A stretch of 6,305 nucleotides of DNA from assembly GCA_900548765.1 (NCBI GenBank), contig URLU01000134.1, positions 1 through 6,305 on the forward strand, given 5' to 3'. Positions 5,686-6,305 of the stretch are shown here, one piece after another. The stretch's first letter is position 1; each line of letters opens with the position of its first letter. Origin of the DNA: an uncultured Lachnobacterium sp. (lineage in GTDB: Bacteria > Bacillota > Clostridia > Lachnospirales > Lachnospiraceae). A program made the translations under genes and the position numbers. The notes below the pieces were generated by a model. The model was not told the DNA's origin. It saw only the letters and a program-made list of their open reading frames with translations, and did not search any database.

Positions 5686-6305
5686 TTAATTGCAAAGTGA
5701 TCGGATAGCTTTCTCAAGGTTAGCCAGTTCCATGTCAATTCCGCAATCAAAAATTCCAAAATTAGTTTCTATCTGACAATCAGTGTCTTTCATTTTATTA
5801 TCATTCACAACTTCTATATCAATATCCTGTCCAACTCTGCTCTTAAGTCCGTCCAGATTATCCTTCATAAAGCTGTAATTTGCTTCAGAAACTCTTATCT
5901 TAAAGTTCTTCTCGATTTCAATATCAGAAACCGTATTTTTTACTAACGAAAGTAACAACTGCTTCTTATCATCAAATTGTATATCAAACACCTTGTTATA
6001 GACCTGTATAACAGCATCGACAATATCACCTTCAAGCTCGTCTCTATACTTCGCGTATTCTTCTTCAAGCTCCTGCTTCTTATTGGCTATCTCATTCTCA
6101 AGCTCCTGTTTCCTGCGAATCAGCTCATCTTCTTTTTCCTTAGCACCATCATTATAGCCCTCCAGGCGTTTCTGTTCAAAAAGCTCATCTGCATGGTTCT
6201 TGGCATCTTCAAGAATAGTCTCTGCACTTGTATTTGCCTCTGCAATTATCCTGTCAGCCTCAGATTTGGCATTCTCAAGCACACTGCCTGCCTCAGCCTC
6301 ATCCT
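5686..6305 (-). CDS. fliH: Flagellar assembly protein FliH, C-terminal part (5' end outside window)
   Basis: Peripheral stalk and negative regulator of the FliI ATPase, similar to the b/delta subunits of F-type ATPase. 205 codons are visible and the frame is open at the right edge; the GTG at 6280-6282 is internal, because the frame continues upstream without a stop (residues reading DEAEAGS). The visible N part (about the first 120 residues) is a long Ala/Glu/Lys coiled coil with small-residue repeats such as AKSEADRIIAEANTSAE and AKNHADE. The C-terminal domain has the FliH/YscL pattern: DAVIQVYNKVF, LLLSLVKNTV, then IEVVNDNKMKDTDCQIETNFGIFDCGID and a final helix LEKAIRSL. FliH proteins are usually about 230-280 residues, so a few tens of residues are missing. 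Being directly upstream of fliI supports the call. Confidence 0.93.
   Translation of the reverse strand, partial: DEAEAGSVLENAKSEADRIIAEANTSAETILEDAKNHADELFEQKRLEGYNDGAKEKEDELIRRKQELENEIANKKQELEEEYAKYRDELEGDIVDAVIQVYNKVFDIQFDDKKQLLLSLVKNTVSDIEIEKNFKIRVSEANYSFMKDNLDGLKSRVGQDIDIEVVNDNKMKDTDCQIETNFGIFDCGIDMELANLEKAIRSLCN

Noticed and set aside
6280..6282. GTG as the start of fliH
   Set aside because: The frame stays open to the window edge with the same coiled-coil composition, there is no ribosome binding site before the GTG, and FliH would be shorter than usual.

Overview
The window is a segment of a large flagellar hook/basal-body operon. All eight genes are read from the minus strand, so in transcript order they run from the right edge to the left: fliH (5' end cut off), fliI, fliJ, a MotE/YlxF-like membrane protein gene, fliK, flgD, a small TIGR02530-type flagellar operon gene, and flgE (3' end cut off). 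No gene is supported on the plus strand; the plus-strand reading frames there are antisense shadows. There is no stretch of 300 bases without a gene, and no tRNA, rRNA, CRISPR array, mobile element or intrinsic terminator was seen.

The order fliH-fliI-fliJ-ylxF-fliK-flgD-flgE is the Gram-positive fla/che arrangement. The small gene between flgD and flgE, the moderately AT-rich composition, the strong AGGAGG-type ribosome binding sites and the Ala/Asp/Glu-rich proteins point to Clostridia, most likely a motile Lachnospiraceae member (Roseburia / Eubacterium rectale / Butyrivibrio type). The family-level assignment is an inference from style, not from a marker gene.

Right part (about 3905-6305): the cytoplasmic export ATPase complex. 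FliI is the ATPase, FliH its peripheral stalk and regulator, FliJ the central coiled-coil stalk. Spacings are 12-16 nt, and ribosome binding sites overlap or abut the stop codons of the preceding genes. FliI starts with TTG.

Middle part (about 1604-3892): a single-pass membrane protein with a coiled coil and a MotE/MgtE-N-like helical domain, followed by FliK, the secreted hook-length ruler and substrate-specificity switch.

Left part (1-1580): FlgD, the hook cap; the TIGR02530 protein; and the start of FlgE, the hook subunit. FlgD carries an extra C-terminal helical segment that resembles repeats of Firmicutes surface proteins, plus an acidic low-complexity tail. The gap between the TIGR02530 gene and flgE contains a nested inverted repeat lying between the stop codon and the flgE ribosome binding site. 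Together the genes make the export engine, build the hook under its cap and measure its length.

This is a known type of locus rather than a new system. The points worth a second look are the FlgD extension, the structured flgE leader and the uncharacterised TIGR02530 protein.
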